Assembly (NCBI GenBank): GCA_002426015.1
Contig: DINS01000008.1
Span: 62,001 to 126,000, forward strand
From: Flavobacteriaceae bacterium UBA5534
GTDB lineage: Bacteria; Bacteroidota; Bacteroidia; Flavobacteriales; Flavobacteriaceae
Direction: 5' to 3'
Length of the DNA: 64,000 nt
A program made the translations under genes and the position numbers. Within the stretch, counting starts at the first letter, position 1; each line of letters begins with the position of its first letter. Shown one piece after another: positions 54,512 through 62,069 of the stretch. Below the pieces are notes generated by a model. The model saw only the letters and a program-made list of their open reading frames with translations, was not told the origin of the DNA and did no database searches.

Positions 54512-54554
54512 TTTTTTATTTTTAAAATTTTAAACTGAATAATGAATAGTTGCC

Positions 54555-56012
54555 TTATTCAGGAATCAACCACCAAAATGGGCGCATTTTGGCTTTGTAG
54601 ATGAAAGCATAATGCAATGCCAATTTTAACCAATGACCAGCCAAACCAATCTCTCCAAAAGTTTTTCCTAATTGTCTTCCCTGTGTTTTTGGATATTTTT
54701 CATAATCTGGAACAATAGGGTAGGTCGTGATGCTGACACCGCTTCCTTGGGTCATTCCGTAACCAGCAGAAGCAATACATGCAGCTCCCATATTTCCCAT
54801 AGAACCTTTGTGATGTAAGGATTCTTTTCCGTTTTTAATGGTATCAATAATATTATCGGCTACCAATTTTGCAGTGATACCCGAAGGCATTCCTGTTCGT
54901 GGTGGAGCAGGAGAAATATCGGTTCCGTTTTTACTTTTTCTGGGTTTAGAAATGGCGTGTGGAGGTGCAAAGGCAATGCCTGGAGCAAAAATGTTTTTAT
55001 AAGTTGGATTTTGATAGGTTTCTGGCCAATCTTTAACAGACCATTCCTCATAAGGTTTTGGTGTATAATCTGCATCAACAATCATAAAACCTTTAAAAAG
55101 TTTATCTGTGATATCGTTTGCCTTTTTATCATAAGCTTTAAAACCATGACCAGAAAAGGAAGGAATTAGCATTGCAAAATCATAGGTTTCTGTTTTATAT
55201 TCGCCTTCTAAATTTTCATAGTGCGCTACACCATCTTCAATTTTATTTACACCAGCGCCAATAATCCATTTTATGTCCCTGTCTTCAAATATCATCTCAA
55301 CCATTTCACTCGATTTCATGGTCATGCTACCATAACTCAATAACATTCCGTCCATCCCAAAATCGCCTAATTTATGTTCGTTGGCAATCCAAGTTATTTC
55401 AGCCATATCCCGAACATTATGCTTATGCAATTCTTTTTCTACATTCAAAATATATTCAAAAGCTGCACCTTGGCACGTAGATTTCGCGTGACCAGTTCCT
55501 ATTAGAATTTTTGCTTTTTTGCCTTTTTTCATTTCTTGGATTAGTGCTTTTAAACCTTCCCAAGCATGGTCTGCATGCGTATAGGTACACACAGAATAAG
55601 TTTTGTTTGTCCCCGGAATTAAACCTTCGGTGGCTTCAAAATTAAGTTTTGGGCCAGTGGCATTAATTAAGTAATCGTAGGTTACTTTTTCTTGTTGTCC
55701 TTTATTATCTCCCACAACATATTCAGCTAATACATAAGCTTTTTGTTCGATTGTATCTCCTTCAGGATGAAATGATATTGCTTTGGCTTGCTTAAATCCA
55801 ATACCTTTCTTTTTATATAGAGGTGCTAATGGAAATAAGATCTGTTTAGATTTCATTCTTCCAATTCCTACCCAAATATTGGAAGGAATCCATTGGTAAT
55901 TGCTATTTGGCGATACTACCAAGACCTCATGTTCTTTGGATAATTCTCTGCGAAGATGTGCTGCCGCAACATGTCCAGAAATACCTGCTCCTAATATGAC
56001 GATTTTAGACAT
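54555..56012 (-). CDS. Sulfide:quinone oxidoreductase-like FAD/NAD flavoprotein
   Basis: A 485-residue flavoprotein. The ATG at 56012 starts directly at the FAD motif (MSKIVILGAGISGHVAAAHL); an upstream ATG at 56147 would prepend 45 odd residues across the operator and is rejected. Cysteines at 142, 180 (GHAKSTCQGAAFEY) and 412 (GAACIASAGYG) match the kind of positions used by SQR and flavocytochrome-c relatives for sulfide or polysulfide. A C-terminal amphipathic helix region (HWLKLALHYAFIY) suits membrane docking. It probably oxidises sulfide or related sulfur species into the quinone pool. Confidence 0.82.
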   Translation of the reverse strand: MSKIVILGAGISGHVAAAHLRRELSKEHEVLVVSPNSNYQWIPSNIWVGIGRMKSKQILFPLAPLYKKKGIGFKQAKAISFHPEGDTIEQKAYVLAEYVVGDNKGQQEKVTYDYLINATGPKLNFEATEGLIPGTNKTYSVCTYTHADHAWEGLKALIQEMKKGKKAKILIGTGHAKSTCQGAAFEYILNVEKELHKHNVRDMAEITWIANEHKLGDFGMDGMLLSYGSMTMKSSEMVEMIFEDRDIKWIIGAGVNKIEDGVAHYENLEGEYKTETYDFAMLIPSFSGHGFKAYDKKANDITDKLFKGFMIVDADYTPKPYEEWSVKDWPETYQNPTYKNIFAPGIAFAPPHAISKPRKSKNGTDISPAPPRTGMPSGITAKLVADNIIDTIKNGKESLHHKGSMGNMGAACIASAGYGMTQGSGVSITTYPIVPDYEKYPKTQGRQLGKTFGEIGLAGHWLKLALHYAFIYKAKMRPFWWLIPE

Positions 56013-56027
56013 GACTTTAATTTTTAT

Positions 56028-56035
56028 TAAAGATA
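56028..56035 (-). promoter_or_regulatory. -7-like element of the flavoprotein gene
   Basis: TATCTTTA on the minus strand, one mismatch from TAnnTTTG, 15 bases before the ATG. Centre 56031.5, exactly 33.0 bases from the palindrome centre. Confidence 0.5.
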
Positions 56036-56057
56036 ATTCGCATTTTAGAGTCATACA

Positions 56058-56071
56058 GTAACTTTTGTTAC
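56058..56071. promoter_or_regulatory. FNR-like palindromic operator of the flavoprotein gene
   Basis: GTAACttttGTTAC, same arms and spacing as the site at 53170-53183. It is placed midway between divergent -7-like elements at 56028-56035 and 56094-56101. Confidence 0.65.
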
Positions 56072-56093
56072 ACACGCAATTTAATTTTTGGAT

Positions 56094-56101
56094 TATTTTT
56101 A
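56094..56101 (+). promoter_or_regulatory. -7-like element of the divergent 40-residue gene
   Basis: TATTTTTA, one mismatch from consensus, centre 56097.5, again 33.0 bases from the palindrome centre and 14 bases before the ATG at 56116. Confidence 0.45.
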
Positions 56102-56115
56102 TATTGATTAAATAA

Positions 56116-56238
56116 ATGCAGATGAGAGATAGTTCCAATATCACCATTTATATAGTAGCTGGCATTATTTTACTACATTTTATAGTGGGCTTTATTTGGT
56201 TAACAATTAAATTAACCAAGAAGAAAGATGAAGAGTAA
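56116..56238 (+). CDS. Single-span small membrane protein divergent from the flavoprotein gene
   Basis: A 40-residue frame from ATG at 56116 (or 56122) to TAA at 56238: a short polar start (MQMRDSSN), one membrane helix (ITIYIVAGIILLHFIVGFIW) and a basic then acidic tail (KLTKKKDEE). The clean signal-anchor layout and its own -7-like element support it as a real gene. Family unknown; possibly a subunit or regulator acting with the flavoprotein. Confidence 0.65.
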   Translation: MQMRDSSNITIYIVAGIILLHFIVGFIWLTIKLTKKKDEE

Positions 56239-56306
56239 AGAAGTGGTCTTTGATTATTTTTATGTTAGCTTTCCATTAAAAGGTCAATAAAGTTAATGCA
56301 GGTGAA

Positions 56307-57428
56307 TTAATTAGTCTTCCTATAACTCCAAACCGCCAAACCATTCATAATAACCGCATATAACAGTGTTTTTAATAACTGTGGAAGAATATCCATAAAC
56401 CCAGAACCTTTGAGCATGACCATGCGCATCACTTCCACAAAATATTTGATAGGATTGAATTCAGTGATGATTTGAGCCCATTCTGGCATACTTTCAATAG
56501 GTGTAAACAGTCCGCTCATCAAAATAAAAATCACTGTAAAAAACCATGCAATAAACATGGCTTGCTGTTGAGTTTCTGTGAAATTGGATATAAACAAACC
56601 AATTCCTAAAACCACTAATATATAGATGGATGTATAAAAATACATGAGCACCAAACTACCAACCATTGGGACATCAAAGATAAGTTTGGCAATGATTAAT
56701 CCGATGGTCAACAATCCTAACCCTAAAACCCAAAACGGAAATAGCTTTCCAATGATGAATTGACTCTTTTTAATTGGCGTGACATTGATTTGCTCTAAAG
56801 TGCCTATTTCTTTTTCACGAACAATGTTCATGCCTGAAAGAAATAACGTAATCATCGTAACTAGTAAAACCAAAATGCCTGGAACCATAAATGTTTTATA
56901 ATTTAGGGTTTCGTTATACCAGAACAAAGGAATTGTTTCAATTGCAACTGGCTGTACTTGCTTGTCGGAAATTTGCATTAAATCAACTTTTAAATGCTGA
57001 TTAAAGTTTTGTACAATCTGTGTCACATATACATTTTCTACTCCAGCTGCTGCACCATCAATTGCGTTAATGGTAACGCCTAAATTGGTGCGTTTTTCTT
57101 TTTGTAAATCACGTTCAAAATGGCGTGGAATTTCTAATAAAACATCAACCTCTCCTTGCAACATGGCTGCACTTCCTATGTTTTCAGAAGGAAAATCGGT
57201 TAAGACATCAAAATAGGTTGAGGCGTTGAACTTCTCTATTAATGCTCTCGATGTTGACGTATGGTCGTTATCGATATAACCAAATTTGATGTTTTTGACC
57301 TCAAAAGTGGCTGCGTTTGATAAAATAACCAGTTGCAATAATGGCAACACAAAAATGATGGGTAACATTCCTTTGTTTCTAAAGATTTGCTTGAACTCTT
57401 TTTGTATGATGTATAAGATGGTTTTCAT
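56307..57428 (-). CDS. ABC-2 type permease (YbhR-like)
   Basis: A 373-residue membrane protein with one N-terminal helix, a periplasmic domain of about 150 residues, and five helices at the C-terminal end (about 178-370). Motifs GMNIVREKEIGTLEQINVTPIKKSQFIIGK and FTPIESMPEWAQIITEFNPIKYFVEVMR are those of YbhS/YbhR-type permeases. Last gene of the TetR-controlled operon; its ATG overlaps the preceding stop by one base. It probably pairs with the frameshifted permease. Confidence 0.9.
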   Translation of the reverse strand: MKTILYIIQKEFKQIFRNKGMLPIIFVLPLLQLVILSNAATFEVKNIKFGYIDNDHTSTSRALIEKFNASTYFDVLTDFPSENIGSAAMLQGEVDVLLEIPRHFERDLQKEKRTNLGVTINAIDGAAAGVENVYVTQIVQNFNQHLKVDLMQISDKQVQPVAIETIPLFWYNETLNYKTFMVPGILVLLVTMITLFLSGMNIVREKEIGTLEQINVTPIKKSQFIIGKLFPFWVLGLGLLTIGLIIAKLIFDVPMVGSLVLMYFYTSIYILVVLGIGLFISNFTETQQQAMFIAWFFTVIFILMSGLFTPIESMPEWAQIITEFNPIKYFVEVMRMVMLKGSGFMDILPQLLKTLLYAVIMNGLAVWSYRKTN

Positions 57429-58535
57429 TACTCCAGCCTGATTTTATATTTTTTCACACTCAATCCTATAAAAAAGACCGTCATACCAATCAGAATCAAT
57501 GTTTCTTTCCACACAAATTGCAAACCTACGCCTTTGAGCATAATGCCTTTAATGATGATAATGAACCATTTGGCAGGAATGATATTGCTGATGATTTGAA
57601 GCGGTAACGGCATGCTCGAAATAGGGAAAATAAAGCCAGACAACAATATCACAGGAAGCATCAATCCCATTAAAGAAATCATCATCGCGGTTTGTTGCGT
57701 TGCTGAAATGGTTGAAATTAAAATGCCCTAAAGCCAAAGCACTTATTATAAAAAGGATGCTTTCTAAAGCCAACAAAAACAAACTTCCCTGAACAGGCAT
57801 ACCAAATACATAAATGCTTAACACTACAATCACCACTGCATTGATAATGGATAGAAAAATATATGGGAACACTTTACCCACAATCACTTGAAATGGTTTT
57901 AGTGGTGACACCAGCAGTATTTCCATCGTACCCATTTCTTTTTCCCTTGTTATGGAAATGGAAGTCATCATGGCAGATACCAACATTAAAATGATGGTCA
58001 TGACACCAGGAACGAACATATATACACTTTTTAATTCTGGATTATAGACCATGCGTGTTTCTGGAACAATTTGATAGGAAATGGCAACGTCTTTATTAAG
58101 TTGCTTTTGATATTGTTGCAGAATGGCATTGACATAATTACTGATGGTATTTGCCGTATTTGGGTCTGTGGCATCTGTAATAATCTGAACGGTTGCTTTG
58201 TGTTCTTTAATGAGGTTTTGGCTGAAATCTTTTTCAAAATTTAAAACGGCTTTAACGTGGCCTTTTTCGAAAACGGATGCTATGTCTGCCTCACGAGCCA
58301 CCATTTGTTTGATGCTAAAATATTTGGATGCGGAAATTTTATTGATGATTTCTGTTGTTGTGGCATCTTTGGAATGGTCCAATATGGCGATGTCCACATT
58401 ATTGATTTCGTTGGTAATTGCAAAACCAAAGAGTAGAATTTGGACAATGGGCATCCCAAAGAGGATAAACAACGAACGCCTATCCCTAAAAATATGGTAG
58501 AATTCCTTTTTTATGAAGCCTATAAATCGTTTCAT
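57428..58535 (-). pseudogene. ABC-2 type permease (YbhS-like) with a one-base frameshift
   Basis: Read from the ATG at 58535 the frame is a normal YbhS-like permease through ALALG, then turns into HFNFNHFSNATNRDDD, which is not a membrane sequence. The next frame over restores ILISTISATQQTAMMISLMG and a normal C-terminus to 57428. The shift lies at GGG (57726-57728 read on the minus strand), where GG would give ALALGILIS. Corrected, the protein is 368 residues, close to its 373-residue partner. It could be a mutation, a sequencing error or programmed slippage. Confidence 0.85.
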
Positions 58536-59260
58536 CCTCTTGCCAATTTTAAAAACACATCGTTCATATTGGCAGCTTTAAATTGTTCTTTTAGTTTTTT
58601 TGGTGTGTCCAATGCTTCAATTTTTCCATTGACCATAATGGATACACGATCACAATATTCTGCTTCATCCATATAATGTGTGGTCACAAAAATGGTGGTG
58701 CCTTGGTTGGCTGCTTTATAAATCATCTCCCAGAATTGACGTCTGGTAATTGGGTCGACACCTCCTGTTGGTTCATCTAAAAAGACAATTTTTGGGTCGT
58801 GCAACAAAGCCACCGAAAACGAGATTTTTTGTTTCCAACCCAATGGTAACGAGCCTACCAATTGGTTGGCAACATCTTGCAATCCCAATTCCTCAATAAG
58901 TTCGTTGGACTTTTCCTTTATTTTTGCTCTTGATAATCCGTAAATACCGCCGAAAAACGTAATATTTTCTTTAACCGTTAAATCGTCATATAAAGCAAAT
59001 TTTTGGCTCATGTAACCAATGTTCTTTTTTATGTCTTCTGCATTGGTATACACATCGAAACCAGCAACAGTAGCATTGCCGGAAGTGGGTTTAGAAATAC
59101 CTATCAGCATCTTCATTGCTGTGGTTTTTCCAGCTCCGTTTGCTCCTAAAAATCCGAAAATTTCACCTTTTTCAACATCAAAAGTGATGGCGTTTACAGC
59201 AGTGAAATCACCAAACATTTTGGTGAGTCCTTCTACTTGTATGACTTTATTTTTGTTCAT
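58532..59260 (-). CDS. ABC ATPase with atypical signature (YbhF C-half-like)
   Basis: A 242-residue ATPase with Walker A GANGAGKT, Q-loop MSQKFALYDDL, Walker B KIVFLDEPTGGVDP and H-loop TTHYMDEAEYCD. The signature that should be LSGGQ reads LPLGWKQ. The same odd signature occurs in one half of YbhF-type proteins, so this is probably the counterpart of one YbhF half. It overlaps its neighbours by four bases on both sides. Confidence 0.9.
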   Translation of the reverse strand: MNKNKVIQVEGLTKMFGDFTAVNAITFDVEKGEIFGFLGANGAGKTTAMKMLIGISKPTSGNATVAGFDVYTNAEDIKKNIGYMSQKFALYDDLTVKENITFFGGIYGLSRAKIKEKSNELIEELGLQDVANQLVGSLPLGWKQKISFSVALLHDPKIVFLDEPTGGVDPITRRQFWEMIYKAANQGTTIFVTTHYMDEAEYCDRVSIMVNGKIEALDTPKKLKEQFKAANMNDVFLKLARG

Positions 59261-60162
59261 GATTTTGCCAGTTCCATAAAAGTATCTTCAATGGTGGGCT
59301 TGGTTTTTTCTATTTCTATGTTTAGCAAGTTTTTAGATTCCAAATACGCCTGTAATTCCTTCGGGTTAAAATCTGTTCTCCTATCAGTGTAATGCACAAA
59401 TTCGCCAAAAGGATAAACGCTGTGGTTGAATTCATACGTGTTTAAACTATTAATCAACTGATACATATTATTGGCACGAACGTTATAGATGGGTTTTGGA
59501 TAATGCCTCACAATGGCTTCAGGCGTGTCAATCTCTAAAATTTTTCCATCTTGAATCAGTGCGATTCTGTCACATAAAGCGGCTTCATCCATATAAGGCG
59601 TGGACACCAGAATAGTGATTCCTTTTTCTTGCAGACGTTTAAGCATTTCCCAAAATTCTTTTCTGGAAACCGGGTCAACACCTGTCGTCGGTTCATCCAA
59701 AAACAACACTTTGGGCTTGTGGATTAAAGCACAGCTCAAAGCTAATTTTTGTTTCATTCCACCAGAGAGTTTTCCAGCACGACGGTCTTTAAATGGCTCA
59801 ATCTGAACGTAAATATCTTTGATCAACTCGTAGTTTTCTTCGATGGTGGTTCCAAAAATGGTGGCGAAAAAATTGAGGTTCTCTTCAACCGTTAAATCTT
59901 GATAGAGCGAGAACTTTCCAGGCATATAGCCTACACTATTCCGAATATTTTTGTACTCTGTAACTACATCAAACCCAGCAACCGTTGCTTTGCCTTCATC
60001 AGCAATCAATAAGGTGGTCAAAATTCTAAAAAGTGTGGTTTTTCCAGCGCCATCTGGTCCAATAAGTCCAAAAAGCTCGCCTGGTTTTACTTCAAAAGAA
60101 ATGTCCTGTAAGGCTTTTACGGTTTTATAGGACTTGTTAATATGGCTGACGGAAATGCTCAA
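59257..60162 (-). CDS. ABC ATPase with canonical signature (YbhF N-half-like)
   Basis: A 301-residue ATPase: Walker A GPDGAGKT, signature KLSGGMKQKLAL, Walker B KVLFLDEPTTGVDPVSRKEFW, H-loop STPYMDEAALCD (Pro replaces the usual His, as in some YbhF-like domains). About 70 extra C-terminal residues follow the ATPase core. With the 242-residue ATPase it would make an asymmetric dimer driving the two permeases. Confidence 0.9.
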   Translation of the reverse strand: MSISVSHINKSYKTVKALQDISFEVKPGELFGLIGPDGAGKTTLFRILTTLLIADEGKATVAGFDVVTEYKNIRNSVGYMPGKFSLYQDLTVEENLNFFATIFGTTIEENYELIKDIYVQIEPFKDRRAGKLSGGMKQKLALSCALIHKPKVLFLDEPTTGVDPVSRKEFWEMLKRLQEKGITILVSTPYMDEAALCDRIALIQDGKILEIDTPEAIVRHYPKPIYNVRANNMYQLINSLNTYEFNHSVYPFGEFVHYTDRRTDFNPKELQAYLESKNLLNIEIEKTKPTIEDTFMELAKS

Positions 60163-60168
60163 TGACTC

Positions 60169-60627
60169 CTAATTTTGAACGATTATTTTAGTCTCCATGG
60201 TAATCTTTGAAGTAATGGAATTTGAAATCAAACAGGCTTTTTCCGATTTTTCTAAAATGCGTTCGGTACGTTCCCGTTTTGATTCGTCCGTAATAACAAC
60301 CTCTGGGAACAACAGTACCTCACTTATTACGAATTTGCCGTCTACTTTTTCCAAGATGCCTTTAGAGCCACATTTAAAACTTACGAATTCCAATTTTGAA
60401 TAGTCCGCAATGGCTAAAAAAGTGGTCATCAAACAACTGCTCACAGCTGCTGTGAATAAATGTTCTGGCGACCAAATATTAGGCATTCCTTTATCGAATT
60501 CTGGCGGTGTTGCCACTTCTATACAATTGGCCTCATTGGAAGTGGTATTCTTTAATTCTGGTGAACACATCATTCCTTTTCGGTCTTGTGTCCAACTAAT
60601 ATTGACATTATAGCTATGTTTTTCCAT
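60169..60627 (-). CDS. OsmC family protein inside the ABC efflux operon
   Basis: A 152-residue OsmC-fold protein with the two family cysteines (AAVSSCLMTTFLAIA and EKACLISNSI). It differs from the OsmC at 16.5 kb. A hydroperoxide or thiol-stress role is typical. Its place between the lipoprotein and the first ATPase, six bases from the latter, is unusual for a YbhGFSR-type operon. Confidence 0.88.
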   Translation of the reverse strand: MEKHSYNVNISWTQDRKGMMCSPELKNTTSNEANCIEVATPPEFDKGMPNIWSPEHLFTAAVSSCLMTTFLAIADYSKLEFVSFKCGSKGILEKVDGKFVISEVLLFPEVVITDESKRERTERILEKSEKACLISNSITSKITMETKIIVQN

Positions 60628-60644
60628 GGTATTTAATTTGAATT

Positions 60645-61139
60645 TTATTGAAAATAATCTGAATAGGCATTGATGTTTTCCTCGATGGCTTTTTTAATTT
60701 TTGCAGCGTCTTCAATTGTTTTAGATTCTGCAAGTGCTTCAATTTTAGCCATCAATGGCAAGAGCCATACATGCAAATTATCGTGTGAGGCACCTTTCAT
60801 CGTGCAATTTTTTATGACGTAGTTTTTGTCGTCATTGAGTTGTTCGGCTAATTTATGATACTCGTCCAATGTACTGGTGGTTTGTGTTTTGATGCTGTTT
60901 TGCATTTTTTGCACACCTTCATTGGTTTCTGCATTGGCTTCCCATTTTTCGTCATTGTACATTACAATTTCTTTTGTCCAAGCATTCCCATAAACATCCG
61001 AAGCTTCATCGTTGTGATGTTCTTCTCTAATTTCAGTAGGTTCTTCAACAGTGTTCATTTCTGTGTTGCTTTCTTGATTTTTGTGGTCTTTACAACTTAC
61101 AAGAGCCAATAGGCTTATTGTAAAAATTAAATGTTTCAT
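60645..61139 (-). CDS. Lipoprotein with a possible metal-binding site
   Basis: A 164-residue lipoprotein (lipobox LALVSC, Cys17). It has an acidic, His-containing linker (EEHHNDEAS) and a helical C-terminal domain with KNCTMKGASHDNLHVWLLPLM, where Cys, Met and His are spaced as in copper- or other soft-metal-binding helical domains. Metal binding is inference. It lies between the OsmC and HlyD genes, 11 bases after the latter. Confidence 0.75.
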   Translation of the reverse strand: MKHLIFTISLLALVSCKDHKNQESNTEMNTVEEPTEIREEHHNDEASDVYGNAWTKEIVMYNDEKWEANAETNEGVQKMQNSIKTQTTSTLDEYHKLAEQLNDDKNYVIKNCTMKGASHDNLHVWLLPLMAKIEALAESKTIEDAAKIKKAIEENINAYSDYFQ

Positions 61140-61150
61140 TGATTCTATTT

Positions 61151-62059
61151 TTAGTGATTATTAGTATTTGAATTGTTTATCCATAGTTCTGCTGGCATCC
61201 CAATTTTCAAGCTTCCATCGTTGGCTACATCAACTTTTACAGCATACACCAAAGCGACGCGCTCTTCTTTGGTCTGAATGATTTTTGGTGTGAATTCTGC
61301 TTCCGAAGCGATCCAGCTGACTTTACCTTTATAAGATTTCATCGCATCTGCATCATCGATTTTTACGGTAACTTCTTGCCCAATTTTCACATTTGCCAAT
61401 TGGGTTTCACTTACATACACACGCAGTTGCATCGTGCTTAAATCGGCAATTTTATAAAGTGGTTTTCCATAGGATGTAATTTCATCAGGCTCGGCATATT
61501 TTGTCAAAACTGTTCCGTTTACAGGATTGATGATTTTGCTTTTCTGTATTTGGTCATCAATCTGTTTTAATTGCACATCGATGCTTTTCAATTCGTTGAC
61601 CACAGGTGCATTTTGGATTTCCACACTTTTGATTTGATTTTTGATAACGTCAATTTCACCTTGTATGTCATCCAGTTGTTTTTGTGTACCTGCGTTGCCT
61701 TTTATTAGATTTTCGGTGCGTGTTTTGTTGGTGTTGGCTGTTTTCAATTTGGCGTTCAGTACATTTATTTGAGACAGGACACCTTTTGATTTTGAACTGA
61801 TGATGGCTTTGGAAACTTCCAATTGTTCACGTTTTAATGCCAAAGGAATAGTATCGATATACCCTATGAACTGGTCTTTTTCAAGCATATCGCCTTCATT
61901 AATGTCAAATTGCATTAGTTTCCCGATGTTTTCGGCGGAAATCATTATTTCTGTGGCTTCAAAATTGCCATAACCATCGGCTTTTCCGTTTCCGTTGCCA
62001 CAGGAAAAAAGGCTGCTTGCGATAATGCTTATTCCTAATATATAGCTGTAGTTTTTCAT
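61151..62059 (-). CDS. HlyD/YbhG-type adaptor lipoprotein
   Basis: A 302-residue membrane-fusion protein with lipobox SSLFSC (Cys19). I chose the ATG at 62059; starts further upstream would lie inside tolC. Lipoyl halves (FEATEIMISAENIGKLMQFDINEGD; INPVNGTVLTKYAEPDE) enclose a long coiled-coil hairpin (about 80-170). It joins the ABC permeases to the outer-membrane channel. Confidence 0.92.
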   Translation of the reverse strand: MKNYSYILGISIIASSLFSCGNGNGKADGYGNFEATEIMISAENIGKLMQFDINEGDMLEKDQFIGYIDTIPLALKREQLEVSKAIISSKSKGVLSQINVLNAKLKTANTNKTRTENLIKGNAGTQKQLDDIQGEIDVIKNQIKSVEIQNAPVVNELKSIDVQLKQIDDQIQKSKIINPVNGTVLTKYAEPDEITSYGKPLYKIADLSTMQLRVYVSETQLANVKIGQEVTVKIDDADAMKSYKGKVSWIASEAEFTPKIIQTKEERVALVYAVKVDVANDGSLKIGMPAELWINNSNTNNH

Positions 62060-62069
62060 CTTTAGTGTT

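Noticed and set aside
57428..57685. Separate 85-residue membrane protein gene
   Set aside because: Its sequence is the C-terminal end of the frameshifted permease, so it is counted with that gene.
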